From Calamus simplicifolius (Eukaryota; Streptophyta; Magnoliopsida; Arecales; Arecaceae), in assembly GCA_900491605.1 (NCBI GenBank), contig UESW01004358.1, positions 585,174-649,173 on the forward strand: a stretch of DNA of 64,000 bases. Reading direction: 5' to 3'. The position numbers were made by a program, and so were the translations under genes. Below, one piece after another: positions 10,975 to 21,029 of the stretch (position 1 is the stretch's first letter; every line of letters starts with the position of its first letter). Under the pieces are notes generated by a model, which searched no databases, was not told the DNA's origin, and saw only the letters and a list, made by a program, of their open reading frames with translations.

Positions 10975-13882
10975 ATGATGAGTCCCAGTGATATGGTCTC
11001 AGAAATTACTGCGGAGGAGTTGGGGAAACTCCGTCTGAAATACGGTATCCCCTCGGATATCCTCCTGCAATTGCCGGGGCCCGAACGTAGGGTTTCGCAG
11101 GAACTGGAGCATGGGGTCTTCCTTTATGAAGACAACCTGAAGGTGGGCTTCCGGTTTCCTCTTCATCCCCTGGTGAAGGAGATCATGAAGTTTTATAATA
11201 TCTATCCGACGATGGTCGCTCCCAATAGCTGGCGGAGTATCATTGGGTTTATTTCGATGTGTAGCCAAGTAAAGGTAACAACAACTCTATCCCTATTCCG
11301 CGTTTGTCACCATCTGTTGCCCGGAAGGAAATCAGAGTGGTCCTATATCGGACCTCGAAAGTCATTCAAGATGATCATGGACAAGCCATCGTTCATAAAG
11401 GGATGAAAGGTTCGGTTCTTCATCGCTGAGGGGAACATTGTTCCGATTTTCCGTGAGGGTGGGAAAACCCGGTTAGGGACATGGAAGCGCATATGGCCTT
11501 ATCCGAGCGGGAGAGGGAGGATCTGGGGACCCTCACTAGTGGTCGGGTGTTTTCGACTATCGTCTTATTATCAGAGGAGGCCCTTTGCACTGATGGGCTT
11601 AGCCCCATCGACAGGCAGGGTAAGCTCTTCCCCCTTTCCATGTTTTCTTTTCTTTGAATGAATGTATCTAGGCTTGATTGGTTACTACCCGTGCCTGCAG
11701 TCAAGAAATCAGAGATGGCAGGCTGCATAAGAAAGGAGTTGGGCAAGCACCCAAGAGAAGTCAACAGCGTGGAGAGGCGCAAGCTTGAGAAGAAAGTCCG
11801 TTTTTTTGAAGCGCGCTCGGCAGAGGTTGGGTGAGTCAAGGCCAGCTTGCGCTCCTCACCGTCGAAAAAAGGGGACCCAGGAATGCCAGCCACGGAAGAA
11901 AGACCTTCCCCGCTGGGGGAAAAGGCAATAGTTGTGAGGGGAGAGCATAGAACGGAGGAGGACTCAGAGAGGATCGCCGAGATCCCCTGTCCTTCGGTGG
12001 TGGAAATAGTGGATAGCCCGGAGGGGGCTCCATTTGAGGCTCAAGGGGAATCTGCTGTTGAGGGGCCTCCCTCAGACGGGTTAGTGGGTGATGATGTTGT
12101 GCCATAGGCAATGGAGGTTCGAGAAGAGTTTCCTGTCGGAGAGTTACCTCTTGAGGAGATTAGGGGAGCCAATGAACATGTCAAGGAATCTGCGGAGGAG
12201 GAGCAGGCGCCAGTAATTGAAGAGGCGCTTTTGGGTGAAGAAACATGACAGAATGATGACCTTCTAGCTGAAGCTTTCCCTGTTAAGACCTCGGGGACAT
12301 TGGGACCGGGGCTGGCTGAGGTATCCGACGAATCGCATGCCAGACTTTTACTGGAAGAGGCCAGGAGATTGAAAGTTCCTCAGTCTGAGATTGTTCAGTC
12401 AAGCTCCTCGGATGTGCAGCCTGGTAGTTCAGACCCGGCCATTGAGGAGGCATTTTCTGCTTCGATGAAGTCGGCATTGTTCCCGAGCGTCGGTCCCTCG
12501 ATGAACGAGTTTGCGGACTTAGATCTCATCGATGCCGCATTTGATCAGCGGAACGTGGCGAAGGATGTTCACCTCCTCCCCGATATCGACAATCCCACCC
12601 TTATGAAGTTAGCTAAGTCTTACGCCTCCCGAGTGAGTTGCCATTCTAGAGCAGTGGGTGCTTTCTAGCTAGCTTGATTACATTTTCTCATTTGTTTTTT
12701 GTTCCGTAGAATGCTCTGATCACACGAGCATTGTGCTGGCGTTTGAGTCTGGCAACAGGGGCCAGTGTCCAGGCCAAGAGGGTCAGTTCCGAGCTTCGAT
12801 TGTGAGCAGCGTTATCTGACAAATTTGAGCAGATCTTGGACACTGTTAACAAGGAGTTGGAGAAGGTGAGGGGGTTGTATCGGGCCGCCCTCAACGACGT
12901 ATCCAGATTTAAGCTCGAAGTTGAGGAGTCACGCGGGCTCCAGGCGAGATTTGATGAGGCATGCTCGAAGCTATTGCAGATCAAATCTCGGCATGCTGAA
13001 GAAATGGAGTCCGCTCAGAAACGGTTCAATGAAAGTCAAGACAGGTTTGTGTGGGAAACTACCGAGGAGAAGCATCGCTTGAGCAGGATGCTTGGTGAGT
13101 TGGAGGAGAAGGTTCGGAACCTTAACCAATGCGTCGCAGCCAAGGACAATCGGATTAAATGGCACCAAGAGAGATTAAACCAGCTCGATGTCGAGCTCTC
13201 CCGGGCCTGGGAAGAAGTTGATAATAAGCAAACGAGGATTGATAGCCTCAGGAGCAGAATCAAGCAGGTTCAAGCTGACAAATTGAGGGCCTTTGGCAGG
13301 GCCGAGGAGTTGACCGGGATGTTAGCTAGGCAGGAGGAGGAGGTTTGATCCTGTCCTTTAGACCTTTCCTACTAATTCGCTGTTGCATTAGCTAATCCTG
13401 AGTTTGCAGATGGAGAGGGCAAAATCGGAGGGCCAAAACCAAGTGAAGATCCTGCAAGAGGAACTGGCCTCGAGTAAAGGAAGGAGCTCGGAGCTTGAGA
13501 AGCGGGTCACTGAAATCGAGGAGCAAATGGGCTTGCTCCGGGGTGCAGATGATGCAACCTGTGTCGAGGCCTTCCAGCTCGGCGTGGAGGAGGTCCAAAC
13601 TAAGGTATCTCGGGAGCATCCGGAATGAGAACTTTCCTTTTTAGACGTCGAACCCTTAGAGGCCTGTTCCTCAGGGGCTGAGGAAGACGAATATATCGAC
13701 GTTTCAGACACTGATTTTGACTCTATTCTGGGTCCCAGTGAGGCTGTAGCTCCTGAAGGGCCCTCACGGCCTGTTTCCGAGGAGATAAAGACATTTGAAG
13801 TGGGCGAGACAAGCCGAGCTCCCCCGAACGTCGCCGAGGAAGCCGTGGAGGCCGTTGAGGCCATTCCCAACCCTGGTTCTTA
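10975..13882 (+). pseudogene. Antisense extra ORF of the gypsy element, spliced, Transposase_28 (PF04195)-like, decayed
   Basis: The start ATG lies in ATGATGAGTCCC at 10975. Residues about 10-130 resemble the 'putative gypsy type transposon' domain: an EELGKLRLKYGIP motif, a PGPxERV segment, a 'fly-edn-lkvGfrfPLHP' stretch and an 'aPNSWRsIIGFI' stretch. Three introns are inferred from GT-AG signals and continuity: 11620-11700, 12633-12709 and 13343-13409. Exons 3-4 are coiled-coil rich (glutamate, leucine, glutamine), and exon 4 ends with an acidic tail before the TAA at 13880-13882. Stops at 11404, about 11829, 12105, 12246, 12802 and 13626 and a frameshift near 11450 show it is dead. It runs opposite to pol, so it needs its own promoter; ATTTAAT at about 10694 is a weak TATA candidate. 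The role of such ORFs is unknown. Confidence 0.7.
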
Positions 13883-14519
13883 AGGGTCATTTGTCTATTT
13901 TTCGCTTTTCCATCTGGTAACTCTGTTGAAGCTTTCAATGAATGAGCCTTTGTCTTCATTTGGTTGTCTTTTTAGCCGGTCTTTTGTCTCATGCTTTCTC
14001 TTGATTGTGAACACGTTATGACCTGCTCGTGCCCATTGGCCGATTTAGATCGGATTTTAGTAAATGCCTCGGCTGAGGCTGAGGCATGGGGATTGCTCTG
14101 GTGAAGCCGAGAGATATGATGACTTGGCTTAGTGCCGGGTAATGCAATCGCTTGTTTGAAGCCGTGAGACGCGATAACTCGGCTAGAACCGAGAGATTTG
14201 GCAGGTCGACTGGAAAGGACCAGGAATTACAAAAGCATCATGGTTGGACCTGGGATAACTCAGCTTATCTAGGGCGGAGACGTGGGCGTGCCTTGAGCGT
14301 CATGAGATTATTAATGAGCCTCCTCGGTTGGGGAACAGAACTCTTCGTCTCCCGCGAACGCCCACTAAGGTGGTGACATGCGGCATGTCCCGCAGTCGTA
14401 ACGTTCGGGTTAGTGGCCTTGGAAATCGGCATGCCCGCCGGGGGGACTTTTAAAAAGGGCGGAGGAGTGCTGTCATTTACCATATCCTCAGCTGACCTTC
14501 CAAGGCTTTCAACACTGAA
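13883..14519. other. Gypsy non-coding spacer between antisense ORF and small ORF copy 1
   Basis: No gene is supported. The segment 14000-14380 repeats phrases such as TCGGCT...GCCGAG that also occur elsewhere in the element. The last 150 bp resemble the sequence upstream of copy 2 (near 17220-17390), so the duplication of the small ORF probably includes its upstream region. Confidence 0.5.
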
Positions 14520-14834
14520 ATGGCTTCCGAAAGTGGGGGACGATCAATTGGAAGGCTAGGCAGTGGTGCTGACGGCCGCAGGGGGTTGCGCTGGAGTCGC
14601 ACCATGGTAATAGTTGATGGAAAGGTCCTGGCTTCGCTGTTCGCAGGCCGCGAATAGATTATGAAGGCGGTCAAACAGTATCTGGCCGTTTCTACAAGGG
14701 AGATCGAGCTTCTTCACGAAGCCAATAGTCGGCTGGAGAGGCAGGTGGCGTCCCTCCAGCAACAGTTGGGTGAGCAGGCTCCAAGGCAGGGGGAGAGCTC
14801 AGCGGCGCTTGGAGGAAGTAACAAGCCCCTGTGA
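14520..14834 (+). pseudogene. Small coiled-coil ORF in the gypsy element, copy 1 (one stop)
   Basis: The ORF would encode 104 residues from MASESGGRSIGRL, with a glycine/arginine-rich head, a VIVDGKVLAS segment, and a C-terminal helix (AVKQYLAVSTREIELL... LERQVASLQQQL) that looks coiled-coil. It ends ...GGSNKPL. One in-frame TAG at 14656-14658 breaks it. It aligns along its whole length with 17395-17706, so the two are diverged paralogues within one element. Function unknown. Confidence 0.6.
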
Positions 14835-17394
14835 GGGCCGATGTATTTTTCTTTTCTGTCACCTTTTCTATAATAAATGAAGAGAAAAATTTTTGTAGCT
14901 TTTGTGTTTGCCGTTGTTTTTGAAACGCTCGCTTTCACCGTGCAAGTCTTATAAGTGAGCCGCTCTCTTGGGGGATTTTCGGCCACCTTGGTAAGGTTCG
15001 AGGCATTTATCTCAGTCATGTACAAAGAGTGTTTCGTCATCTGAGTCCGGATAGGAGTGTAGGATAACACTCAGCCATGCCGGTCCGGAAAGGGATACCT
15101 CGGTTTGTTCCAAAGTATGAAAGCGGCTTGGCCTTGGATGGAAGCACAAGGCGACGTCCAGGTTCATACCTGGATACAACAGGCAGTTAGGTCGAAGTGA
15201 GGAATATTTGAAACACCTTTATCGAGGAGTACTTGACCTCCGCGTCTCTTTATTACTCTGTCAGTGCCTTATCTTTTTTCAAGGCAAGTCGGCCTTCGTT
15301 TTGCCGAAGTAGATAATACGGCTTTGTAGCTAGCAAAAGGTTGCCTCAGTAGTTTCCAGGGCCATTTATCTCATCGGTCCTTCCCAACGCGGGTCATTTC
15401 AACGTACGATGCAGGCACTCGCTCGCCATTGGAGGGTGTCGTTTTCACCGGGCGATTTCCTAGGTCTGCCCGTATCTTTGAGATTAGCGGGCGATTTTCT
15501 CAATTATGACCCATGATCCAGGATCAGAGGAGATCCTCTGGCATACATCATGGACTGAGCAATGCATTTGGCGCGCATAGAAGGGCGCTCTTTTCATCCT
15601 GGGAGGCCACGTGGCAGCGTGGATTAGGCATTTTGAATCTCGGGGCTTTCCACTTTAATTTCTGCTCCCGATTCATTTCGCCTATAAAAAGGGAAGGAAG
15701 GTGCCATGTTAGGCCATCCCCAAAGTTCTCTTCTCTGCAAACTATGAAAGTTCTCGTGATGCCTGTATCCCCGAGGCTTAGAGCGGAGGGATTGAGTTTA
15801 CCTTTTGCAAATCGTCTTCCCCCAGATAGTTGGGGTGATGAAGGAGTCGCTAAAGAGCGGCTCGTCCTCAAGGGAGGAGCTCCGGAGATCACATGGAGAG
15901 CGCACAGGAGGTCCGCAGAGATCACACGGAGAGCGCACATATGCGCTTCCTATGTGTCCTTTGTGGTTTGGCTGCGGGGGTCGCAGGATAGGAAGTGCAC
16001 ATGCACCCCCGTAGCACGCACAGACTTCCTTCTCCCTCGGGCAGGATTCTCATCTCTTCTCTGAGGGGAATCCTTTGCCGCGTTGAGAGGGAGTTTAGAG
16101 CAGCGTGGGGCTGATGGTCCCCTAGCTCTCTCAATCGGGCAGCGGCCTGTATCCCAACATCCCATCCAGGGGGAAGCTTCCTCAGCATCTGCATCCATGG
16201 GTCTATGCCTCTTTTTGGATCCCTTAGTTCATCCAGAGGACCCGTGGGAAGCCGACCTTGCTATCTATCAGGGCGAGCTGACTGGTCGCCTGATCTTTTC
16301 GGTCGGATGCCGAAGCATCATTATTAACTGGAGCTGACTGAGGCAGTTCAACCAAGCTATGTACTCATTTTTATTTCCTATGCTTTGATGCACTTGGAAC
16401 AAATCGTAGGAGATTGTAACTTTTCTTTGGATGAGGAAATAAAGAAAGTTTTCATTCCTTCTTTCTTTGGCTCCTGCCTCTTCTGTGTTGAGATTTGTTA
16501 CTCCCATGTTACATTTTTTATGCTGTAGCATATTTCGGCAGCACCATCGCGGCTTAGTTCTTGCTAAGGCCAGTGTCTGGTCCTTAGCGGAGATAGCGTA
16601 TATCCATGATTGAGTCAAAGAGGGACCTGGGCGATCCTGTGGACTCATGAGGTAGGCATGATCCCGTTTATTGAGGTAGGTATTTCGGCAGGGAAAAACA
16701 GTTCGTGACATGCCTTTGCTGTCGAGTAATGGAAGGTCGTTTGCCTCCGCCAAGGTATAATAGGACGTCTCAGCCACGTCAGAGCGATGGAGAGATTATT
16801 CGACTAAGCCGAAGCTTCAGGATATCACTCGGTTGTTGCCGAGGTACGAAGGATATCGCTCGGTTGTTGCCGAGGTACGAAGGATATCACTCAGTTGTTA
16901 CCGAGGTATAATATTTTCTTTGTCTCTTGCAGCAAATGTAGATTCTGGTGCAGGCTGCCAAAGAGAATGAGGATTATCCGAGCGACGTATGGGGGCATCC
17001 GAAGTTTATGACTTGGTTATCCTCAAGGGAGGCGAGCTAGCGCTGATCGCTGACGCATCTTTTCCAGGATGCCCAATTCGAGGGAGTCTGACAGGTTCTC
17101 GAGGACATTCATTTCAGAAGGGTTTGGCAAATTGGAGGGAGCCTGGTCCCTAGAAAAAGGCGGAGTTCCCCGCGCTCCTCGTCGATGCTTCCCAATCTTC
17201 CTCGATGAGGGGGCGCGACCCCTTGACTCCCGCAAGCGCCTACTGAGGCGATGACGCATGGTGAGTTTTCACGGGCCGAAATTAACGACTCGAGTGATCG
17301 AGATACTCGCCAGGAGTGGTTTAAATATGGACCAGAGGGATGCCTGTGCCGGTCATCCTTTTAGCTAGTCTCCCAACGATTCTCGAGTGTGGAT
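14835..17394. other. Gypsy non-coding region with a possible promoter
   Basis: The GC-moderate internal region of the element. CTATAAAAAG at 15682-15691 followed by an ATG at 15744 is a plausible promoter plus short plus-strand ORF (about 106 residues, no recognised domain). The ORF is low in complexity around GEST-like GGAGAGCGCACA repeats (15895-15940), so I do not call it a gene. A 31-bp repeat lies at 16816-16912. Confidence 0.4.
16816..16912. repeat. Short tandem repeat of about 31 bp, three units
   Basis: Units read approximately GATATCACTCGGTTGTTGCC followed by GAGGTACGAAG. Three consecutive copies with few changes are visible within the gypsy internal region. Confidence 0.85.
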
Positions 17395-17706
17395 ATGGCC
17401 TCCGGCGGCGAAAGGCGATCAACCCAAGGGCTGAACGGCGGCGCTAACGGCCGCAGGGACTCCCAGGGGAGCCACGTTGCAGTGACTGTTGATGGGATGG
17501 TTCTGGCATCGGCGTTCATGAGCCATGAGCAGCTTCAGAGAACGGCCAAGCGATATTTGGCCATTTCGATGAGGGAGGTCGAGCTCCTTCGCCGTGTTAT
17601 CAGCCAGCAAGATGGGGAAATAGCGTCCCTTCGTCAACAGGTCGCCGAGTTAGCTCAGCGCGAGGAGGGCTCGGTGGCTCCTGGAAAAGATGATAAGCCC
17701 CTGTGA
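17395..17706 (+). CDS. Small coiled-coil ORF in the gypsy element, copy 2 (open)
   Basis: An open frame of 103 residues starts MASGGERRSTQGL. It shares with copy 1 the order: Gly/Arg head, VTVDGMVLAS, a 'RYLAISMREVELLRRV' helix, 'IASLRQQVAEL', and a ...DDKPL end. Its intact frame, where copy 1 and the long antisense ORF carry stops, may mean later acquisition or chance survival. I chose the ATG at 17395 because similarity to copy 1 begins there. A TTTAAATA element about 70 bp upstream (17324) could act as a TATA box. No known domain was recognised. Confidence 0.5.
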   Translation: MASGGERRSTQGLNGGANGRRDSQGSHVAVTVDGMVLASAFMSHEQLQRTAKRYLAISMREVELLRRVISQQDGEIASLRQQVAELAQREEGSVAPGKDDKPL

Positions 17707-17847
17707 GGGTTCTCTTTATCTTTTTGTTTCCTCTTTGTTGTTTCTTTTATGATAAACAAGGGAGGTTTTTTGGCAACTTCTATTTTCGCTGCTATCCTCA
17801 AGATGTTTGTCTCCATCGAACCATGTTCTGCGTTTTGGAGACCGACA

Positions 17848-18350
17848 GGTCGGTCGGGGCTTGTAAGCTGCCCAAATCCAAACGAAACTTTGGAGATCGC
17901 ATAAGTCGGCCGAGGCTTGTAAGCGGCCCGAATCCGAATGAAACTTTGGAGATCGCATAGGTCGGCCGGGGCTTGTAAGCGGCCCGAATCCGAACAAAAC
18001 TTTGGAGATCGCATAAGTCGGCCAGGGCTTGTAAGCTGCCAAAATCCAAGCTAAGTTTAGGAGAACATTTAGGTCGGCCAGGGCTTGTAAGCTGCCCGAA
18101 TCCGAGCTAAGTTTAGGAGAACGTTTAGGTCGGCCAGGGCTTGTAAGCTGCCCGAATCCGAACGAAACTTTGGAGATCGCTTAGGTCGGCCGGGGCTTGT
18201 AAGCGGCCTGAATCCGAACTAAGTTTAGGAGAACGTTTAGGTCGGCCAGGGCTTGTAAGCTGCCCGAATCCGAACGAAACTTTGGAGATCGCTTAGGTCG
18301 GCCGGGGCTTGTAAGCGGCCCGAATCCGAGCTAAGCTTCGGAGATTGTTT
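17848..18350. repeat. Minisatellite of about 56 bp, nine units, in the gypsy element
   Basis: Nine units share GGGCTTGTAAGC, then GGCCCGAATCCGA, then a variable half. Two variants of that half alternate: one with GAAACTTTGGAGATCGC, one with TAAGTTTAGGAGAACG. Mixed variants point to unequal exchange between units. Minus-strand ORFs here are repeat artefacts. Minisatellites between pol and the 3' LTR are common in Tat-type elements. Confidence 0.9.
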
Positions 18351-18582
18351 GGCTCTTAATCATGCTGGGGGCGCTCGGCCGTACCAAGTCTTTATAAAGT
18401 AAGGCCTGAACCAGCTGAGGTTCGGAGATGCAATTGAAAGCTCAGAGAAATAGCTTGATTATGCCGAGAGTAAGCTAGAGGTATCCGTTTCTCATTACAG
18501 CTTTTTCAAAGGAGCGACCATGTCGTAGATAATAGGAATACTATGCCAAAATTATAAATGGGGCAAGTCAAAGAGGCGTACC

Positions 18583-19382
18583 CTACTGATAGTATACATA
18601 AAGATTGTCCGAGTTCCACGTCCGAGGAATGGATTTCCCGCTTAGATGCTGGAGCTTGCAGGTGCCAGGTCCAATGACTTCCGCTATTTGGTAGGGGCCT
18701 TCCCAGTTCGGCGAGAGCTTTCCTTGCTCTAGCGGTTTGAAGATGGATGTTTTCCGGAGGACAAGGTCGCCAGGCGAGAAGGATTTACCCTTGACTCTGG
18801 AGGCATGATAGTAGGCCACTCTTTGCTGGTACGTGGCCATTCTAATTCAAGCTTTTTCCCTTATCTCTTCCACCAAGTCGAGACTGGTGCGGAGCTGCTC
18901 GTTGTTAGCCTCTTCTGAGTAGCCTTCCACTCGCGGGGAGGGAAGGCCTATCTCAACAGGGATGATGGCTTCCGTGCCAAAGGCCATCCGAAACGGGGTC
19001 TCACCGGTGGGGATTCTCTGGGTGGTGCGATAGGCCCATAGAACATGATGAAGCTCATCCGCCCATCTGCCTCGGGCTCTGGCGAGCCGGGCTTTAATCC
19101 CTTGAAGTAGGGTCCGGTTTGTTACCTCGGCTTCTCCATTAGCTTACGGATGCCCTACTGAGGTGAGGCGATGACTAATGCCATGATCCTCGCAAAACTC
19201 TTGGAATTTGGGATTATCAAATTGCTTGCCATTGTCGGTGATGATGGTATGCGGGAGACCAAAATGGCAAATGATGGATTTCCACACAAAATCCCTAGCC
19301 CGAGCTTCGGTGATTTGAGCAACTGCTTCAGCCTCGACCTACTTAGTGAAGTAATCAATGGCGACAAATAAGAACTTCCTCT
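18583..19382 (-). pseudogene. Gypsy pol, integrase C-terminal part
   Basis: The minus strand encodes the end of the integrase catalytic core (ITDNGKQFDNPKF around an active-site Asp; then HRLTSVGHP...ANGEAEV, which carries the catalytic Glu), followed by 'RTTQRIPTGETPF' and the C-terminal module 'FSPGDLVLRK...NWEGPYQI'. Catalytic D and E are visible. In-frame stops occur after GHP (about 19143) and before IRMATYQQR (about 18847). The N-terminal zinc finger, RT and protease would lie upstream (right) but are replaced by the copia insertion and its truncation junction. The frame ends at 18583. Confidence 0.85.
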
Positions 19383-20992
19383 TGTTGGGTTACGGAATAG
19401 AAAATCCCAATCTAATTGGAATAAAATGGCAGCGGAAACAAAATAAATCTATTCCATAATCCACCAAGGATCACATGCGTTTCATAAAAATGAAAGAAGG
19501 ATAAACGAAAAAACATTACCCTTTGTTGACCAGTATATAATCCGTCTTTTCTTGTGTTAGATTTGCTCGGATCTTCAAAGGTGATGCCTTCAGAAAGACG
19601 ACCACCCTCTACAAGTATCCACACACGAACGGACACCAAAATAGTTTTTGAATGCTAGTTCAACAAATCCATTTTTTACAAAAATGAACCATGGTTTCCA
19701 ACTCTCTACTTATCCATTTTAAGGCAAAAGATACGACCCTTCAAATGCCCCACCTTTCAAATGCCCAATCGGACATGACCTTTCAAATGCCCAATGGACT
19801 TTAAAACGTATATATCATATATATACAAGTCTGCTATGAGTTTTTGGTTAACTAGGATTTTAATCAATATTTATTTAAAACTCCTTTTAAATAATGACAA
19901 TTTAAATCATTTCCTTACCAAATAAGGAATTTATATTTTTAACCAAAATCTTTATGGATTATTTTCTTATCCAATAAGAAAATATAACAAATTAATTACT
20001 TGTCATAATTTAAATTATGAATTTAAATTTTCTCAAAATTAAACTCGAATCTAAATGACAACTAATTATTATTTATAATTTAAAATAATCTCATCATTTT
20101 AAATTACTATAGAGAGTAACAAACCGTAACCATTATTGTCCGTTCTTAGTGTGCGACCCTATAGGTTCAATTAACGTTGGCAGTAGGCCTAAATCACATT
20201 TTGATCCTACAAGTCGTAAGCGGCCTCTAGCAAGACATTATGACTATCCAAGTTAAATGAAAAGCTCACATTCCGAGACAACCTTAAAGTAGCTAATGAC
20301 ATAATCTTTTTGCCACATGATATCTTGATAGAATATAAGGCATGAAAAAAGTCAACCTTATATCGCTCTATCTTTAATTTCTCAAAACCCAATTAGACTG
20401 ACTAGACAAATGATATTGATCTCCATCAATTCATTTGAGCATGGCTATGCATTTCTCAGTCTCAATCATCGAGGGGCCCAGAGATATCTCTCTTATAATA
20501 AGAGGGACAAATTCCATCTTAATCACCCATATCTCACTACATGATTCTTATTGTGTTCAAGCATAATCTTTATAATCATCCGGTTAAAGACAACATTTGA
20601 TTATGTCAAAACATAATATTCCTCATGTTGAGAACCATAGCAATCTCAGGTCCAAGGATTTAATAACACAACTACTAGATATTAACTTATGACTTTGATC
20701 CATATATTAATCTCAAGGCGGGTCTTGTCCAATATTTGTTCTCAACAAATACATATAAATTTGATTTGTATCTCATACACATATTCATCTCATGAATATC
20801 AATCAAATTTCATGCTAATCTTAATTTATTGTTATTCCCACAACAATAACCGATTAGGGACATTTAGAATAATTATAATATTATTCAAGGATATTATTAT
20901 ATAATAAACATGCAAATTATGATAATAGTAAATGCTCATAAATATTCAAAATACCATGTCCATACAATAGGCCTAGGGCACTATCACTAACA
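19383..20992 (-). repeat. 3' LTR of the copia element (complete)
   Basis: The plus strand runs TGTTGGGTTACGG ... CTATCACTAACA (TG...CA), about 1610 bp. Its right edge abuts the complement of the polypurine tract and its left edge abuts gypsy integrase sequence. It is AT-rich. Confidence 0.85.
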
Positions 20993-21008
20993 ATCTTCCA
21001 CTTACACT
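20993..21008 (-). other. Polypurine tract of the copia element
   Basis: The minus strand reads AGTGGAAGAT directly before the LTR start TGTTAGTGATAG. It resembles the common copia form AGTGGGAGATTGT with one changed base. Confidence 0.75.
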
Positions 21009-21029
21009 AGGCTCACTCATCAATGTATC

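Larger units (their letters stand above)
9541..19382 (-). mobile_element. Ty3/gypsy retrotransposon (Tat-like), 3' half, truncated
   Basis: Read on the minus strand, the element gives the integrase C-terminal part of pol (19382-18583), an 8-kb region with plus-strand extra ORFs and minisatellites, a polypurine tract (10581-10598), and a 3' LTR (10580-9541, TG...CA). A long gap between pol and 3' LTR carrying antisense ORFs is a hallmark of the Tat lineage (Grande, Retand and relatives). The 5' LTR, gag, protease, RT and most of integrase are absent. A copia element interrupts it at 19383 and the remainder was lost at the 26848 junction. Confidence 0.8.

Noticed and set aside
15513..16337. Further protein gene in the gypsy element after TATA at 15682
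   Set aside because: The ORF is short, runs through GGAGAGCGCACA repeats, and lacks recognisable structure. Kept only as a possible promoter.
17655..18049. Minus-strand ORFs with repeated SPKFRSDSGRLQAP-like words
   Set aside because: They translate the 56-bp minisatellite.
17848..18350. A CRISPR-like array
   Set aside because: There are no unique spacers; it is a head-to-tail minisatellite in a plant retroelement.
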